A stretch of DNA of 64,000 nucleotides from Paenibacillus pabuli (GCF_039831995.1 NZ_JBDOIO010000003.1:1178001-1242000), one strand, 5' to 3'. Positions 50,483 to 59,530 are shown, counted from the first letter of the stretch. The notes: generated by a model from the letters alone, not told the origin. Translations and numbers: made by a program.

Positions 50483-51982
50483 TTGAGTCAGGCTAGATTA
50501 GATGATGAGAAAAACATCAAAAAAGGTCCCATACTGTTTGTCATGATTCTGGGTGCATTTCTTGCCACGTTGAATCAAACCCTCATGAGTGTTGCCACTC
50601 CGGAGTTGATGGGTGATTTTAATATCTCCGCGACAACAGCGCAATGGTTAACAACCGGCTACATGCTGGTGAATGGAGTACTTATTCCAATTACTGCGTA
50701 TTTCATGCAGCGCTTCTCGACAAGACAGCTCTTTCAGGCTTCTATGTTCATATTCCTGATCGGTACAATCATATCGGCACTCGCAACCAACTTCGGTACA
50801 CTGCTTACAGGTCGTATGGTGCAGGCTGCTGGAGCAGGTATTATCATGCCGCTGCTGATGCATGTCATTCTCACGCTGTTCTCTCCTGAGAAACGGGGAG
50901 CTGCCATGGGTATGGTCGGTTTCGCGGTCATTTTCGCCCCGGCAATCGGACCTACCTTAGCTGGCTACGTGCTTGAGAACTATTCGTGGCAAACGATGTT
51001 TTATGCGATGATCCCATTGACGGTCATTGTTATCGGATGTGCGTTTGTGTATCTGAAAAATGTATCCGAGCGCATTGATACCAAGTTTGATACGCTTAGT
51101 GTAGCGTTATCGACAATTGGTTTTGGTGCATTATTGTATGGGTTCAGCCGCGCGGGAGGCCTGGGATGGTCCAGTGCCGAAGTGCTCATCTGTCTTACGG
51201 CAGGAATTGTGTCCCTCGCCTTATTCACTTGGCGTCAGCTTGTTTCTGCAACCCCGCTGCTCGACCTTCGTGCGTTCAAGTATAATATGTTCTCCTTGAC
51301 CACGATCATTAATATCGCAATTACCATGATCATGTATGCAGACATGATGCTGCTGCCTCTGTATCTTCAAAATGCCCGTGGTTACACCGCACTGGAATCC
51401 GGTTTATTACTGCTTCCAGGTGCTCTCGTCATGGGATTCCTGATGCCGGTTACTGGACGTTTGTTCGACCGATTTGGAGCAAAATGGCTTGCCATCATTG
51501 GTATGGTGATTACGATCGTAACGACGATCGGCTTTATCGATCTGACGGATTCAACCAGCTACACTTATCTGGTTCTGATGTCTACCGGACGCCGAATTGG
51601 TATGGCTCTGCTCATGATGCCAATTCAAACGGCAGGTCTGAACCAGCTGCCGCCAAGACTCGGTCCACATGGTACAGCCATCTCTAATACAGTCAGACAG
51701 GTCGCTGGTGCGGTCGGTACTTCATTGCTCGTAAGTGTCATGACCAGTCGTACCACGACCCATGCACAGGATATGATCGCAAGTGGTGCTGCGAACAGCT
51801 TGTCCCGGGAGCAATTGGCAATGGAATCCATGATCCAGGGAATCAACGATGCTTATGTCGTAATCATTGGCATAGCAGTCGTTGGACTCGCTCTCTCCTT
51901 CTTTATTAAACGTACGAAACAAGCAAAAGAAGAAGAAGCCAAAATGCCTGTTAGACAGAAAGTTTCCATGAACTCGAATTAA
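50483..51982 (+). CDS. DHA2-family MFS multidrug exporter (EmrB/LmrB-like)
   Basis: A 499-residue, 14-helix major facilitator. Helix 1 has FLATLNQTLMSVATPELM, the loop motif is near FSTRQLFQASMF, helix 4 has LLTGRMVQAAGAGIIMPLL, helix 5 the antiporter motif C GFAVIFAPAIGPTLAGYVL. It would export drugs or toxic organics by proton antiport. The longest frame opens at TTG 50465; AAAGGA is better spaced for the TTG at 50483 (MSQARLDDEK). Probably repressed by the divergent TetR protein. A strong terminator follows. Confidence 0.9.
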   Translation: MSQARLDDEKNIKKGPILFVMILGAFLATLNQTLMSVATPELMGDFNISATTAQWLTTGYMLVNGVLIPITAYFMQRFSTRQLFQASMFIFLIGTIISALATNFGTLLTGRMVQAAGAGIIMPLLMHVILTLFSPEKRGAAMGMVGFAVIFAPAIGPTLAGYVLENYSWQTMFYAMIPLTVIVIGCAFVYLKNVSERIDTKFDTLSVALSTIGFGALLYGFSRAGGLGWSSAEVLICLTAGIVSLALFTWRQLVSATPLLDLRAFKYNMFSLTTIINIAITMIMYADMMLLPLYLQNARGYTALESGLLLLPGALVMGFLMPVTGRLFDRFGAKWLAIIGMVITIVTTIGFIDLTDSTSYTYLVLMSTGRRIGMALLMMPIQTAGLNQLPPRLGPHGTAISNTVRQVAGAVGTSLLVSVMTSRTTTHAQDMIASGAANSLSREQLAMESMIQGINDAYVVIIGIAVVGLALSFFIKRTKQAKEEEAKMPVRQKVSMNSN

Positions 51983-51995
51983 ACAGGAAAGATAG

Positions 51996-52044
51996 AAAAG
52001 CGGCAGATCAGGACGAATTCCATGTCCAGTCTGCCGCTTTTTTC
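51996..52044 (+). terminator. Terminator of the DHA2 exporter gene
   Basis: 12-bp stem (51996-52007 with 52030-52041) enclosing a GGAC/GTCC pairing, followed by T6. Confidence 0.85.
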
Positions 52045-52065
52045 TTGATTTATCATGAGCATTTC

Positions 52066-53298
52066 CTATTCAAATATCTTCAGCGGTAAATGCGTCAAGG
52101 ATTGTCCTGGAGCTGAGGTCGACAGATTCCGTTCAAGCTCAAATGTGTCCACAGCTTCAATCCGTGCAACCCTCTCCACAAAGGCTGTTAATACAAGAGT
52201 AAGTTCCATCCTTGCCAGTGGTGCCCCAAGGCAAAAGTGCGGGCCATTGCCAAAAGTGAGATGTTTTTTATTGTTGCGACGATGAATGTCAATTTCAAAC
52301 GGGTGATCAAACATTCGCTCGTCCATATTCGCCGCGCTCATCCAGGAGATGACGACATCCCCTTTTTTCAGATCAACACCAAGCAACTGGTTGTCCTTCT
52401 TGACTGTTCGATGTCTTTTCGCATTATGGAATCGGTATCGAAGCATTTCTTCCACAGCAAGCGGAACCAGATCCGGGTTCTGTCTTAACTCGCCGTATAA
52501 ATCCCCCTCGTCGTACAAGAAAGAATAGAATGTGCTCGAGACCATATGGCTCGTCGTTTCTATGCCAGCACCAAGCAGGAGCATCGTTGTTCGAACGACT
52601 TCATCTTCAGTGAACTTTTCTCCCTCCACATCGACGTTCAACAAATCGGTAATGATGTCCTCTCCGGGATTTTCCCGCTTCTTCACTACGAGAGGATACA
52701 GGAATTGATAATATTCCTGAGCAGCAGCCTGTTTCTTTATTTCACTTTCTTGTGCGTTCTCTTGTGTGGTAGGTTGGAACAGGATATCCACCCAGCTTTT
52801 GAACCGGTGGCTGTCCGTGAGCGGGATCCCGAGCAAGTCCGCCATGACCATGGCAGGCAGTGGAGCAGCAAGCTTTTCAACGATATCAATGGTTGTATTA
52901 AACTCCAGGTCTTCCACCAGCTGCTTCGCAATGTTGCGAATTCGCGGTTCCCAGTTTTTGAGACTGCGGGGTGTAAAGGCTGCGGATAACAATGAACGGC
53001 TTTTTTGATGCCTTGGCGGGTCAATGCTTGAGATGTTTAGTTTGTCCGGAGGTGTGCCTTCCTTGTTCTTCGCCCCTACGGCTATGGTTGTTCGGGTGCC
53101 TTCAGCTGAGAAATATTCATGATTGCTTAGAACCTGTTTAACATCATCATACCTGAACACATTCCAGGTGTCGGTATCTTCATGGTAGTGCACTGGACTT
53201 TCGGACAACATCTTTTGATACCACTGAATCGGGAAGAACTCCTCGGATCTGGACTGGAATCTGGTGATATCCTCCACTCGAATCACTTCTTTGTACAT
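52066..53298 (-). CDS. Cytochrome P450 (CYP109/YjiB-like)
   Basis: A 410-residue soluble bacterial P450. The I-helix oxygen-binding motif is LLGAGIETTSHM, the K-helix ExxR is in VEEMLRYRF, and the heme Cys (about 356) is in FGNGPHFCLGAP. Size and motif spellings resemble CYP109 of Bacillus. It would hydroxylate a fatty acid, steroid or terpenoid with an external ferredoxin or flavodoxin system; no redox partner is encoded nearby. AGGAGG lies 10 bases before the ATG. A palindrome like a TetR operator overlaps its probable promoter (53428-53444), pointing to the TetR gene upstream as repressor. Confidence 0.92.
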   Translation of the reverse strand: MYKEVIRVEDITRFQSRSEEFFPIQWYQKMLSESPVHYHEDTDTWNVFRYDDVKQVLSNHEYFSAEGTRTTIAVGAKNKEGTPPDKLNISSIDPPRHQKSRSLLSAAFTPRSLKNWEPRIRNIAKQLVEDLEFNTTIDIVEKLAAPLPAMVMADLLGIPLTDSHRFKSWVDILFQPTTQENAQESEIKKQAAAQEYYQFLYPLVVKKRENPGEDIITDLLNVDVEGEKFTEDEVVRTTMLLLGAGIETTSHMVSSTFYSFLYDEGDLYGELRQNPDLVPLAVEEMLRYRFHNAKRHRTVKKDNQLLGVDLKKGDVVISWMSAANMDERMFDHPFEIDIHRRNNKKHLTFGNGPHFCLGAPLARMELTLVLTAFVERVARIEAVDTFELERNLSTSAPGQSLTHLPLKIFE

Positions 53299-53427
53299 GC
53301 TGATGCCACCTCCTGAAATAAATTCTTGTTTGGCTGTTGTCGACTACGGGTTCTCGCCGCGGTAGATCGTTTGCCTCACTCCTCCTTCATCGGTACATGA
53401 ATTGACAGTTCAGCACCTAGTTAAATT

Positions 53428-53444
53428 TTATACGAATCGTATAA
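53428..53444. promoter_or_regulatory. Perfect 17-bp TetR-type operator upstream of the P450 gene
   Basis: TTATACGA-A-TCGTATAA is a perfect dyad. It overlaps a TATAAA box on the minus strand about 130 bases before the P450 start. Confidence 0.65.
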
Positions 53445-53475
53445 TTTTTGATATAAACCATTTGAACCAAATTAA

Positions 53476-53499
53476 AAAACCCTCTTATAAGAGGGTTTT
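53476..53499. terminator. Perfect 24-bp palindromic terminator after the TetR gene
   Basis: The segment reads the same on both strands (AAAACCCTCT, TATA-like centre, AGAGGGTTTT), giving a hairpin with T-tails in either direction. It lies between the two operator copies. Confidence 0.8.
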
Positions 53500-53501
53500 A
53501 A

Positions 53502-53518
53502 TTATACGACTTGTATAT
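53502..53518. promoter_or_regulatory. Second, imperfect TetR-type operator
   Basis: TTATACGACTTGTATAT agrees with the operator at 53428 except for the centre base and two right-arm bases. It lies 74 bases away, just after the tetR-like gene. Confidence 0.45.
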
Positions 53519-53545
53519 TATATAGTTTGATTAATTGTTTGTTAG

Positions 53546-54439
53546 CTATTTTGCAATCTCGATCATTCCGTTCATTTCAATAAACCACCAGCATGTCTGA
53601 GCAATCTTTCTTGATTGCATCTGTTCACATCCAGAATCAAAAGCAGCCTGAAAAGCTGTTAACGTAATCTTCAGCATGGAAAAATTAAGCGGTTCTTCCC
53701 GGAACAAGGACCATAGTCCTTGGGTTAATTCCTTGGCCTGGATGGATACGTTAGATTTCTGAATAGACCGGTTGAACTTGTCCAGCTCGGCAAGCAGATG
53801 TTGTTTATCCGGTACGTTCTGCTTGAATTCAGGATCGATAACAGCCAGACTTGCCGCATCAATGATATGTTCCTGTTTGTTCACCAAGTCTCTCAGCAGA
53901 ACCTCGGTATAGTTCAGGACCTTCGGCACTAGTGCTTTCCAATGAGGCTGGTTCAGATGAAAGTTTCTCCACGTATTCGAAATCTGGTGAACCATCCCAA
54001 AACAAAAAATGGCCCCTTCACAGGCGTATGGTCTAACCTCTTCACCAAATAACTGTACAAGTCGTCCAGCCAGCCAGTTTAACTGGATTCTGGTTAGATT
54101 TTCGACATCAAATTCCCCGGAATAAAAGCCTGTCCAAAACAACTCAACTACTCGCTGTTTGTCCGGCGATATCATCGGCACCACGATCTGGTCTACCAGT
54201 AAGTCAAAATCAGAGCTATACTTTTGCGCCTCAAGTTCTTGGCGAATCATCATATCTTCCTGGATCCGCTGCTCCAGGATCGCGAGAACACAATCATCCT
54301 TGGAACTGAAAAATTTATAAAATGTGCCCTTCGACACACCTGAATGATCCAGAATCATCTGGATGGTTGTATTGGACACGCCATTCTTCTCAAAAAGCAC
54401 GAGTGCCGTGTCCAAAAGCAGTTGTTTTCGTTTATTCAT
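53546..54439 (-). CDS. TetR-family regulator (probable P450 repressor)
   Basis: About 297 residues, longer than the usual 200. The N-terminal helix-turn-helix is LLLDTALVLFEKNGVSNTTI, then ILDHSGVSKGTFYKFF. The remainder is helical ligand-binding domain with an extra C-terminal segment. The ATG at 54439 has GAGAGGT 9 bases upstream; a TTG opens the longer frame to 54457. It follows the coiled-coil gene by 14 bases. Palindromic sites flank its terminator and the P450 promoter, so it likely represses the P450. Confidence 0.87.
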   Translation of the reverse strand: MNKRKQLLLDTALVLFEKNGVSNTTIQMILDHSGVSKGTFYKFFSSKDDCVLAILEQRIQEDMMIRQELEAQKYSSDFDLLVDQIVVPMISPDKQRVVELFWTGFYSGEFDVENLTRIQLNWLAGRLVQLFGEEVRPYACEGAIFCFGMVHQISNTWRNFHLNQPHWKALVPKVLNYTEVLLRDLVNKQEHIIDAASLAVIDPEFKQNVPDKQHLLAELDKFNRSIQKSNVSIQAKELTQGLWSLFREEPLNFSMLKITLTAFQAAFDSGCEQMQSRKIAQTCWWFIEMNGMIEIAK

Positions 54440-54453
54440 AAGGTGAGGACCTC

Positions 54454-54741
54454 TCAATCTGCCAACTTCTCCATATCGTCCTGCAATTGAACTAGCCGTG
54501 TACGGATCGCTTCCATACGCTTCTTCACTTCGGCCAGTTGATGCTGCAGTTTTTCTTCTATGTCGGTATCCCGAAATGATTGGGCCTCAGCCGTCAACAT
54601 CCTTCGTTGGTTCAATTCAGATTCGTATTGGATCTGCTGGCTTTCAGCTTGTTTCAATTCGTCCTCCGCAGCACCGATCTGGTACTCCAAATAGGATATA
54701 TCCGAAGAATTTGCTTGGGTTATACGCTGTGAATAGGTCAT
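54454..54741 (-). CDS. Small coiled-coil protein
   Basis: About 95 residues, almost entirely one long amphipathic coiled coil with heptads (SYLEYQIGAAEDELKQAESQ; EEKLQHQLAEVKKRMEAIRT). No signal peptide or known domain. The ATG at 54741 has GGAGGTGAAC directly upstream; the longer frame to 54774 overlaps the preceding gene. It lies between an FAD oxidase gene and a TetR gene in a tight operon. Function unknown. Confidence 0.7.
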   Translation of the reverse strand: MTYSQRITQANSSDISYLEYQIGAAEDELKQAESQQIQYESELNQRRMLTAEAQSFRDTDIEEKLQHQLAEVKKRMEAIRTRLVQLQDDMEKLAD

Positions 54742-54763
54742 GTTCACCTCCACATTTCCTTTT

Positions 54764-55891
54764 TTAAGATTCATCTATCGCTTTGGCAAGATTATACGGT
54801 TGGATATCGATATCCAACTCCTGATTCAGAGCCAGCTTCGCTAACTGACAGCCAATAAAGGGGCCCATCGTTAAACCTGAGGCACCAAGTCCATTGGCCG
54901 TGATCAGTCCCTTCCATCCTGGAACAATTCCCATAACCGGAAGAAAGCCTGGCGTAAACGGCCGAAAGCCAACTCTTACCTCCTGAAACGTGCTATTAGA
55001 CAAACCTGGGGCGAGCTCCAGCCCTTTATTCAAGATTTCCTGCATACCGCCCGGTGTGATTCTTGTGTCGTAACCTTCAATTTCATTTTCATGTGTTGCG
55101 CCGATCACGATCTTGTGCTCTTCAAATGCCAAAAGATATTGATCAGAAGGTGGCATAACCACAGGCCAGCTGCCAGTTTTTTCTTGTTCTGAAACCTGCA
55201 AATGCATAATTTGTGCTTTTTGGTAATGAACCTTAAAGTGAATGCCCAGAGGCTTCAGGATCGAATTGGCCCATGCACCTGCACATACAATGACTTCATC
55301 TGCCATAATACACTCTGTATCAACCGTCACTCCTGTTACACGACCCGAATCAAATAAAAGAGCAGCATCCCCATGAATGAGGACAGCTCCATTCCGCTGC
55401 GCGGATCGAATGAAGGCATCTCGCAGGGCACGCCCATCTATGCGCGCTGCGCCGCTAATATATACCGAATGATAACGTTGGTCCAGCAATGGAAACCGCT
55501 CATGCGTTTCCTCTTCGTTAAGTCGTGTAATGTCCCCAACTTCCGGTGCATCTGCTCTTCGAAGATGAGCCCGCTCTTCCATCTTGCCGATTTTTTCGAT
55601 ATCCGAATGAATACTTAATGCCCCCACTCGGGCATAACCGGTTTCCGTTTCTCCCTCGCTTTGCAGTTCTTCAATTAATCCGGGATAGAAGCGTGCGCCG
55701 GCCTTGGCAAGCTGGTACCAATCCTGATTACGCCTTTGCGATAACCATGGGCAGATAATACCCGCCGCAGCATCCGTCGCTTGTCCAATATCGCCACGGT
55801 CCACAAGGATGACTTCCGCACCCCTTTTTGCTAACTGATAGGCTGTCGAAGCCCCCAGTATTCCTGATCCTACTACGATGACTTTCTTCAT
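54764..55891 (-). CDS. FAD-dependent amino-acid oxidase-like protein (DAO family)
   Basis: About 375 residues. The N-terminal FAD motif is VIVVGSGILGASTAYQLAKRGAEVILVDRG, followed by GQATDAAAGIICPWLSQRRN. A second FAD segment, EVIVCAGAWANSIL, is typical of the D-amino-acid oxidase/glycine oxidase/sarcosine oxidase family, and the C-terminus has TANGLGASGLTMGPFIG. It would oxidise a D-amino acid or N-methyl amine. The ATG at 55891 has AAAGGG 8 bases upstream and starts right at the Rossmann fold; the longer frame to 55924 is less likely. First gene of an operon with the coiled-coil and TetR genes. Confidence 0.87.
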   Translation of the reverse strand: MKKVIVVGSGILGASTAYQLAKRGAEVILVDRGDIGQATDAAAGIICPWLSQRRNQDWYQLAKAGARFYPGLIEELQSEGETETGYARVGALSIHSDIEKIGKMEERAHLRRADAPEVGDITRLNEEETHERFPLLDQRYHSVYISGAARIDGRALRDAFIRSAQRNGAVLIHGDAALLFDSGRVTGVTVDTECIMADEVIVCAGAWANSILKPLGIHFKVHYQKAQIMHLQVSEQEKTGSWPVVMPPSDQYLLAFEEHKIVIGATHENEIEGYDTRITPGGMQEILNKGLELAPGLSNSTFQEVRVGFRPFTPGFLPVMGIVPGWKGLITANGLGASGLTMGPFIGCQLAKLALNQELDIDIQPYNLAKAIDES

Positions 55892-56134
55892 GCGTGCATC
55901 CCTTTCCTCTATCACTGGTTCCATTATAGCGTATACTGTTTCGCATCAGATTAGCAAGATATCCCCATTTCGATCCTTCAAGCTAAAAGGTTTTCGCTCT
56001 ATGGTTCATTGTTGCAATAGCGACATTTAAAATAATGTTATTTATGTAATATAATTCAAATTAGGTTTCTTTTAACGCTGTCTCCGCGCCACTTACGCAC
56101 ACGATCCCTTAACGAAAAGAGGAATAACACAACG

Positions 56135-56950
56135 ATGCCGAAACCTAGCATGGAGAATCCGCTGGATGCCGATATGCCACTAATGATTACGGGGCAGATC
56201 CAGATGAATGCTGATGAATTCATGCATTGGAGCGACCATTCACGGGATTACACCATAGTACAATGCATCGGAGGAACCGGGCGAATCGCAGCCAAAAATC
56301 ATGAATTCTTGATCCGTGAAGGAACCGCTCTTATCATGTTTCCTGAAGTTAACTATCGCTATCATAATCTGAGTGAATCATTGTTGTTTAACTGTCTTAC
56401 GTTCAATGGCTATTTGTTACCCCGCTTCCTGCATACCTTGCAGATCGGGGAGCTGCGCGCCTTCAAGCCGGATGGAATGCTTCATATCCTGCTGCATGAA
56501 ATAACGCTGGCGCTGCAGTCCCGGCACAAGGATCAAATCTGGCACGTATCTGCATTACTCTACATGCTTCTGGTCAGATTGACGATCGAAGGAGATCGTT
56601 ATGGTGCATATGAACGCTCCGATGCACGCTTAAAGCTTGCCGGACTCGTTACTTTTATCAAGCAAAATTATTATGAGGATATCTCGCTTACCATGCTGGC
56701 TCAGCAGATGAACGTAACCGAGCAGCACTTAAACCGGATATTCAAGAAAGAATTCCAAATGACTCCGCTTGAGTACCTGACACGATATCGACTGTTGAAA
56801 GCCAAGGAAATGCTCATTCAGAATGATGCCATTACGGCCCATGACATCGCCAAAGCGGTCGGTTTCAACAGCGCCAGTTACTTTGGTTCTGTGTTCAAGA
56901 AATACGAAGGAATCTCTCCGATTGAGTTACGCAAACAATACCTGAGTTAG
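56135..56950 (+). CDS. AraC-family regulator
   Basis: A 271-residue regulator. The N-terminal 150 residues are a cupin-like sensor (YTIVQCIGGTGRIAAKNHEF; FPEVNYRYHNLSES). The C-terminal DNA-binding domain has ISLTMLAQQMNVTEQHLNRIF and AHDIAKAVGFNSASYFGSVFKKYEG. AAGAGGA precedes the ATG. Its stop overlaps that of the convergent HAD gene by 4 bases. The FAD oxidase gene diverges upstream and may be a target. Confidence 0.87.
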   Translation: MPKPSMENPLDADMPLMITGQIQMNADEFMHWSDHSRDYTIVQCIGGTGRIAAKNHEFLIREGTALIMFPEVNYRYHNLSESLLFNCLTFNGYLLPRFLHTLQIGELRAFKPDGMLHILLHEITLALQSRHKDQIWHVSALLYMLLVRLTIEGDRYGAYERSDARLKLAGLVTFIKQNYYEDISLTMLAQQMNVTEQHLNRIFKKEFQMTPLEYLTRYRLLKAKEMLIQNDAITAHDIAKAVGFNSASYFGSVFKKYEGISPIELRKQYLS

Positions 56951-57588
56951 AGAATGTCCACATCTATATCGGCCAGCGAGGATAACCGCAGATCATGCAG
57001 CTTGAACTCCAGATCGCGAGTTACCTCGTTCGGCACAATGACGCAACGAATCCCCGCAGCCTTGGCTGCCTTCAGCCCATTAGGTGAATCTTCGAAAACA
57101 ACAGCCTCCGAAGCCTCGATCCCCAGACTGTTTAGAGCCAGAAGATACAACTCCGGATCTGGCTTGACGCGCTTGACATCCTCAGCCGTATGAATGACGG
57201 AGAATTGTTCAAATATGCCCAGTTTGTGCAAATAGCCATGAACCCAATCGCGCGTGGAGCTCGAAGCAACGGCGAGCTGAATCCCCTTCTCTCGGGCTGA
57301 CCGGAGCAATTCGTGCACACCGGGTAGGATAGCGGCCTGCCCCAGGTAGGATGTATATTTCTGCTCGGATAACAGTTTGATCTGATCATGATCAATCGGT
57401 TTTTGGAGTGCTTGTTCCAAATACAGAAAAGGATGAAACTCTTCAAAGTCCGTTCCCACATTTTTGGACCAGAGCTCCAGTCCAAGTTCAAGACCGTGTT
57501 CCTGATAAATGTCCCGAAACGCATAATACCAAGGTGTCTCTGTGTCCAGGATCAGTCCATCAAAATCCAAAATAAATGCTTTTATCAT
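56947..57588 (-). CDS. HAD-superfamily phosphatase (beta-phosphoglucomutase/YhcW-like)
   Basis: A 213-residue haloacid-dehalogenase-type hydrolase. Motif I is FILDFDGLILDTE (two Asp), motif II VASSSTRDWV, motif III Lys in RVKPDPELYL, motif IV VVFEDSPNGLKAAKAAG. A four-helix cap lies between motif I and II (subfamily IA). It dephosphorylates small phosphate esters, possibly a sugar phosphate. AGGGAG lies before the ATG. It converges on the AraC gene with a 4-base overlap of stops. Confidence 0.9.
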   Translation of the reverse strand: MIKAFILDFDGLILDTETPWYYAFRDIYQEHGLELGLELWSKNVGTDFEEFHPFLYLEQALQKPIDHDQIKLLSEQKYTSYLGQAAILPGVHELLRSAREKGIQLAVASSSTRDWVHGYLHKLGIFEQFSVIHTAEDVKRVKPDPELYLLALNSLGIEASEAVVFEDSPNGLKAAKAAGIRCVIVPNEVTRDLEFKLHDLRLSSLADIDVDIL

Positions 57589-57627
57589 GAACCTGTTCTC
57601 CCTCCAATGATCGGCGGGGGAAATGGC

Positions 57628-58221
57628 TTAGAAGCGTGCAGTCAAGTCAGGCCTTGTAACCTCCAAGGTCAAAAAGCGACAGGTACAACCTGCTCCGGTT
57701 GGTGACTGTGCAACGACGCCTGCCTGGATCTCCCCCTGAATCGGCATGCCGAAGTACCGAATTAGTTTCCACTCTTCCCCATCGGGTGAATAAAAAAATG
57801 AAATGCAATCCTCTACCTTGCGTATGCGCAGGTATGGATCGGGTACGGGTACTTCAATCGAATTGCAATCGTCAGAGGAACCGTCCCGGGTAACCACCGA
57901 CACAATGGTTGCTGCTTTTCCATCATACTCAAAACAAAGCTTGCACCAGTTGCGTTCATCTGCCATGACCATCAGACATCCGGAGTCATACTGGTGTTTC
58001 ATGTCCACTGTTAATTGGGTGGTCAGTTCAAAATCACCCGGAACAGGTATCGCAAGGAATGGAGCGGATGCACGGACGTTAATGCCGGCGGGGTCCTGGA
58101 AAAAGTCTGTATCAGCCTGAGCCTCCACAATGAGTACGCCCTCTTCTGTGTAAGACCAGCTTTCAGGTTCATTCATCCAGTTCATTTGGCTTCTTGTTTC
58201 TGCTGCAAATACATTTGACAT
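57628..58221 (-). CDS. DUF1349-family concanavalin-like protein
   Basis: A 197-residue cytosolic beta-sandwich of the DUF1349 type. The characteristic order is WTEEGVLIVEAQADTDFFQDPAG-like start, PGDFELTTQLTVDMKHQYDSGCLMV, NWCKLCFEYDG, then SDDCNSIEVPVPDPYLRIRKVE and FFYSPDGEEWKLIRYF. The fold resembles glucanase/lectin domains and is found in many uncharacterised Firmicute proteins that may bind glycans. GGGAGG lies 7 bases before the ATG. It is followed by the HAD gene in the same direction (39-base gap), so they may be cotranscribed. Function unknown. Confidence 0.8.
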   Translation of the reverse strand: MSNVFAAETRSQMNWMNEPESWSYTEEGVLIVEAQADTDFFQDPAGINVRASAPFLAIPVPGDFELTTQLTVDMKHQYDSGCLMVMADERNWCKLCFEYDGKAATIVSVVTRDGSSDDCNSIEVPVPDPYLRIRKVEDCISFFYSPDGEEWKLIRYFGMPIQGEIQAGVVAQSPTGAGCTCRFLTLEVTRPDLTARF

Positions 58222-58240
58222 CTCTTAACCTCCCAAGTCG

Positions 58241-58276
58241 TTTTCTGTATTACATATTCTTCCTATATACAGAAAA
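58241..58276. repeat. 10-bp inverted repeat upstream of the DUF1349 gene
   Basis: TTTTCTGTAT (58241-58250) and ATACAGAAAA (58267-58276) are exact complements 16 bases apart, just upstream of the DUF1349 ribosome-binding site and just downstream of the MFS stop. They could be an operator or a terminator without a T-run. Confidence 0.5.
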
Positions 58277-58285
58277 CCCCTTCTC

Positions 58286-59530
58286 CTACATATTTTTGTA
58301 AGATTCGATCACTTGGGTATGTTTCTGTGAATCAGGCAGGAACAACATAATGACCATCAGGATGACGTACAGTGCAAGAATGACGCTGAACAAAAGCACA
58401 GGATGATGATGGTACAGCAACCCTGTCAGGTAACCTGACGGAATGGCGGTCAGCGTCATGACCGTCTGTACGGCTGAGAACATATCGGCTTTTTCATGCG
58501 TGCCCAGTCTGTTCATGAGCAGGGAGTCCCGATACGTCTGCAGAATAAAATTACCGGCCGCAAGCACGATCAGCGTCAGGAACAGCATGGCTATGTTTCC
58601 AACCGGGATCAACAGAAATAGTACGGCTCCGATTGTACTTAATATGATGGAAAATCCAACATACTTCTCCTCCGATCGTTGTTTCAGACGTGGAATGATG
58701 ACCAGATACAGCAGCATGACCGTTAATGCCGTCACAACCGGGATAAACGAAATCACACGATCATCAAACTTGAGCTGTTCCTTAAAGAAAATGACCTGAA
58801 AGAAATTCAGCTGCAGAATCAGATTGGAAAGCACGGTAATCAAGATGATCGGCAAGAGTCTTCGTTTATAGAACGATTTGCCAAACAGACGCAGGCTTGA
58901 AGCAAGGCTGTGCAGCACCCTCGTTTGACTGTGCATGCCCATCAGCTCTTTACCGACCTCAGTTTCATCGGTATACCGGTTACGAATAAAGAACATCGCG
59001 GTCATCAAAATTCCCCCGACAAAATAGATGCTGGCCAGCGTTGGCACAATGCCAAAATCAGCAATAACTACGCCTGCGATCGGCGTTAGTACTCCCGCTG
59101 CCGTGATAATCATGTTAAGAATGCCGAACACTCTGGAGCGTTTATGCTCCTCGACATCCTCAATGATCAGACAGTTGAAGGATACCGTCACGAATTTTGA
59201 GGTGGCATTCAGCAGGTAGGCAATCAGAAACAGCCAGAAATTTTGCGAAAATGCCCAGATGAACATCGGAATACTCCACGCAACCAGATCAAATATCAGC
59301 GTTGTCCGCTTCCGGCCCAGCTTGTTCGTAATTGAACCGGCAAACAACTGAAATATAAAGGCAAAATAAAGATTCACCGAATTGATCAAACCGATTTCGA
59401 TGTCCGAAAGTCCGGCTTCCTTCATATATAAAGGAGCATAAAACAGGACAATCGTGCCCGGGATGGCCCATACCGGTTCAAGTAAAATGGAATACCGTGG
59501 ATTTCTCGGCAAATCCTGAAGCAGCTTCAA
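58286..59530 (-). CDS. MFS transporter (last gene of the GT2 operon)
   Basis: A 414-residue, 12-helix major facilitator. The loop 2-3 motif is SITNKLGRKRTTLIFD and helix 4-5 has LLNATSKFVTVSFNCLII. The start is TTG at 59530 with AAGGAGG 10 bases upstream. It is the fourth gene of a co-directional group with a glycosyltransferase, a class III aminotransferase and a zinc dehydrogenase, so it probably exports the product or takes up its precursor. Substrate unknown. Confidence 0.85.
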   Translation of the reverse strand: MKLLQDLPRNPRYSILLEPVWAIPGTIVLFYAPLYMKEAGLSDIEIGLINSVNLYFAFIFQLFAGSITNKLGRKRTTLIFDLVAWSIPMFIWAFSQNFWLFLIAYLLNATSKFVTVSFNCLIIEDVEEHKRSRVFGILNMIITAAGVLTPIAGVVIADFGIVPTLASIYFVGGILMTAMFFIRNRYTDETEVGKELMGMHSQTRVLHSLASSLRLFGKSFYKRRLLPIILITVLSNLILQLNFFQVIFFKEQLKFDDRVISFIPVVTALTVMLLYLVIIPRLKQRSEEKYVGFSIILSTIGAVLFLLIPVGNIAMLFLTLIVLAAGNFILQTYRDSLLMNRLGTHEKADMFSAVQTVMTLTAIPSGYLTGLLYHHHPVLLFSVILALYVILMVIMLFLPDSQKHTQVIESYKNM

